A stretch of 64,000 nt of DNA from Teratosphaeria epicoccoides (taxonomy: Eukaryota > Ascomycota > Dothideomycetes > Mycosphaerellales > Teratosphaeriaceae), in NCBI GenBank assembly GCA_021401465.1, contig JADDMT010000019.1, positions 62,001 to 126,000 of the forward strand. Direction: 5' to 3'. Position numbers and translations under genes: made by a program. This document shows, piece after piece, positions 63,771-64,000 of the stretch; position 1 is the first letter of the stretch; each line of letters starts with the position of its first letter. The notes below the pieces were generated by a model, which saw nothing but the letters and a program-made list of their open reading frames with translations, was not told the DNA's origin and did no database searches.

Positions 63771-64000
63771 ATGTCCTAAGTTCCTTGCTATTTTGCCTAG
63801 CTTACGCTAACTTCTCTAGTCTACCTAAGCCCGCGCCTACAGGAGATGCGCTAGCAAGCGCCTAAACTACAAGGCCCTATATGTCTTACTTAGTATCTAG
63901 GCAAAACGCCCCCCTAACCTAGCTAGCCTCTCTCTTACCTATGTGTCCTACGCCTCCTAGACATACTCCTAGGACGCTAACAGGTATGACCTAAATCCTA
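63771..64000 (+). pseudogene. Antisense accessory ORF of element F (partial)
   Basis: ATG 63771 corresponds to the ATG of the antisense frame in element C (35781). Homology is clear (for example CAAGCGCCTAAACT and GGACGCTAACAGGTATGACC), but small indels shift the frame near the start, and it runs off the window. It supports the antisense frame as a family-wide trait. Confidence 0.6.

Larger units (their letters stand above)
62946..64000 (-). mobile_element. Element F: 3' part of another B-family Gypsy element
   Basis: A 199-bp LTR (62946-63144) opens with TGTCACGGGTAAATAGC; a C-run (about 63150-63166, the polypurine tract on the other strand), the T/C-rich repeat region, a TATA box (TATATAAAAA, about 63572) and the start of the antisense accessory frame follow in the same order as in element C. 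The element continues past the window end, so its gag-pol is not visible. It truncates the hAT transposase. More diverged from B and C than they are from each other. Confidence 0.88.

Overview
The window looks like nuclear DNA of a filamentous ascomycete, probably a Dothideomycete (class-level guess). The reasons are a short 59-bp spliceosomal intron with GT/AG ends, a fungal-type SEC16 and a SLY41-type transporter, and large blocks of repeats carrying the C-to-T / G-to-A scars of repeat-induced point mutation (RIP). Two compartments meet at sharp edges: a mutated, nested transposon block (1 to about 43,600), a clean gene island (about 43,600-60,844), and a second transposon block (60,845-64,000).

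The left block decodes well once in-frame stops, nearly all TAG, are read as former Trp or Gln codons. From left to right it holds: a Ty3/Gypsy pol fragment (A, 1-2528); a MYND-finger pseudogene; a methyltransferase-like pseudogene split by a complete 8.2-kb chromodomain Gypsy element (E, 5646-13814, 360-bp LTRs, target duplication AGATG); a Plavaka-like (CACTA-related) transposase pseudogene (15029-19483) split by an 822-bp miniature LTR element (TRIM, 16662-17483, target duplication ATTAG); unassigned mutated reading frames (20.2-24.3 kb); a Gypsy gag remnant (G); a 7.1-kb chromodomain Gypsy element (B, 26291-33422); a third Gypsy family (D, 33423-43149, LTR 468 bp); and, inside D, an inverted copy of the B family (C, 35146-41802, target duplication CTAAG). 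The right block holds a hAT transposase pseudogene cut by another B-family element (F).

The most interesting pattern is that three different chromodomain Gypsy families (E, B/C/F and D) each carry an antisense reading frame between the end of pol and the 3' LTR. It is Cys-containing in each case. In E and B/C/F a TATA box lies upstream. In B and C the frame has exactly the same length (738 bp).

The gene island encodes, with good support, a SLY41-type transporter of the triose-phosphate-translocator family (47636-49461, minus, one intron), a multi-pass membrane protein of unknown function (50631-52124, plus) and the COPII scaffold SEC16 (52559-58453, minus). SLY41 and SEC16 both belong to ER-to-Golgi biology. 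Several small, low-complexity or Cys/Pro-rich predicted genes lie between 44.4 and 47.6 kb with weaker support. No rRNA, convincing tRNA or CRISPR array was seen.
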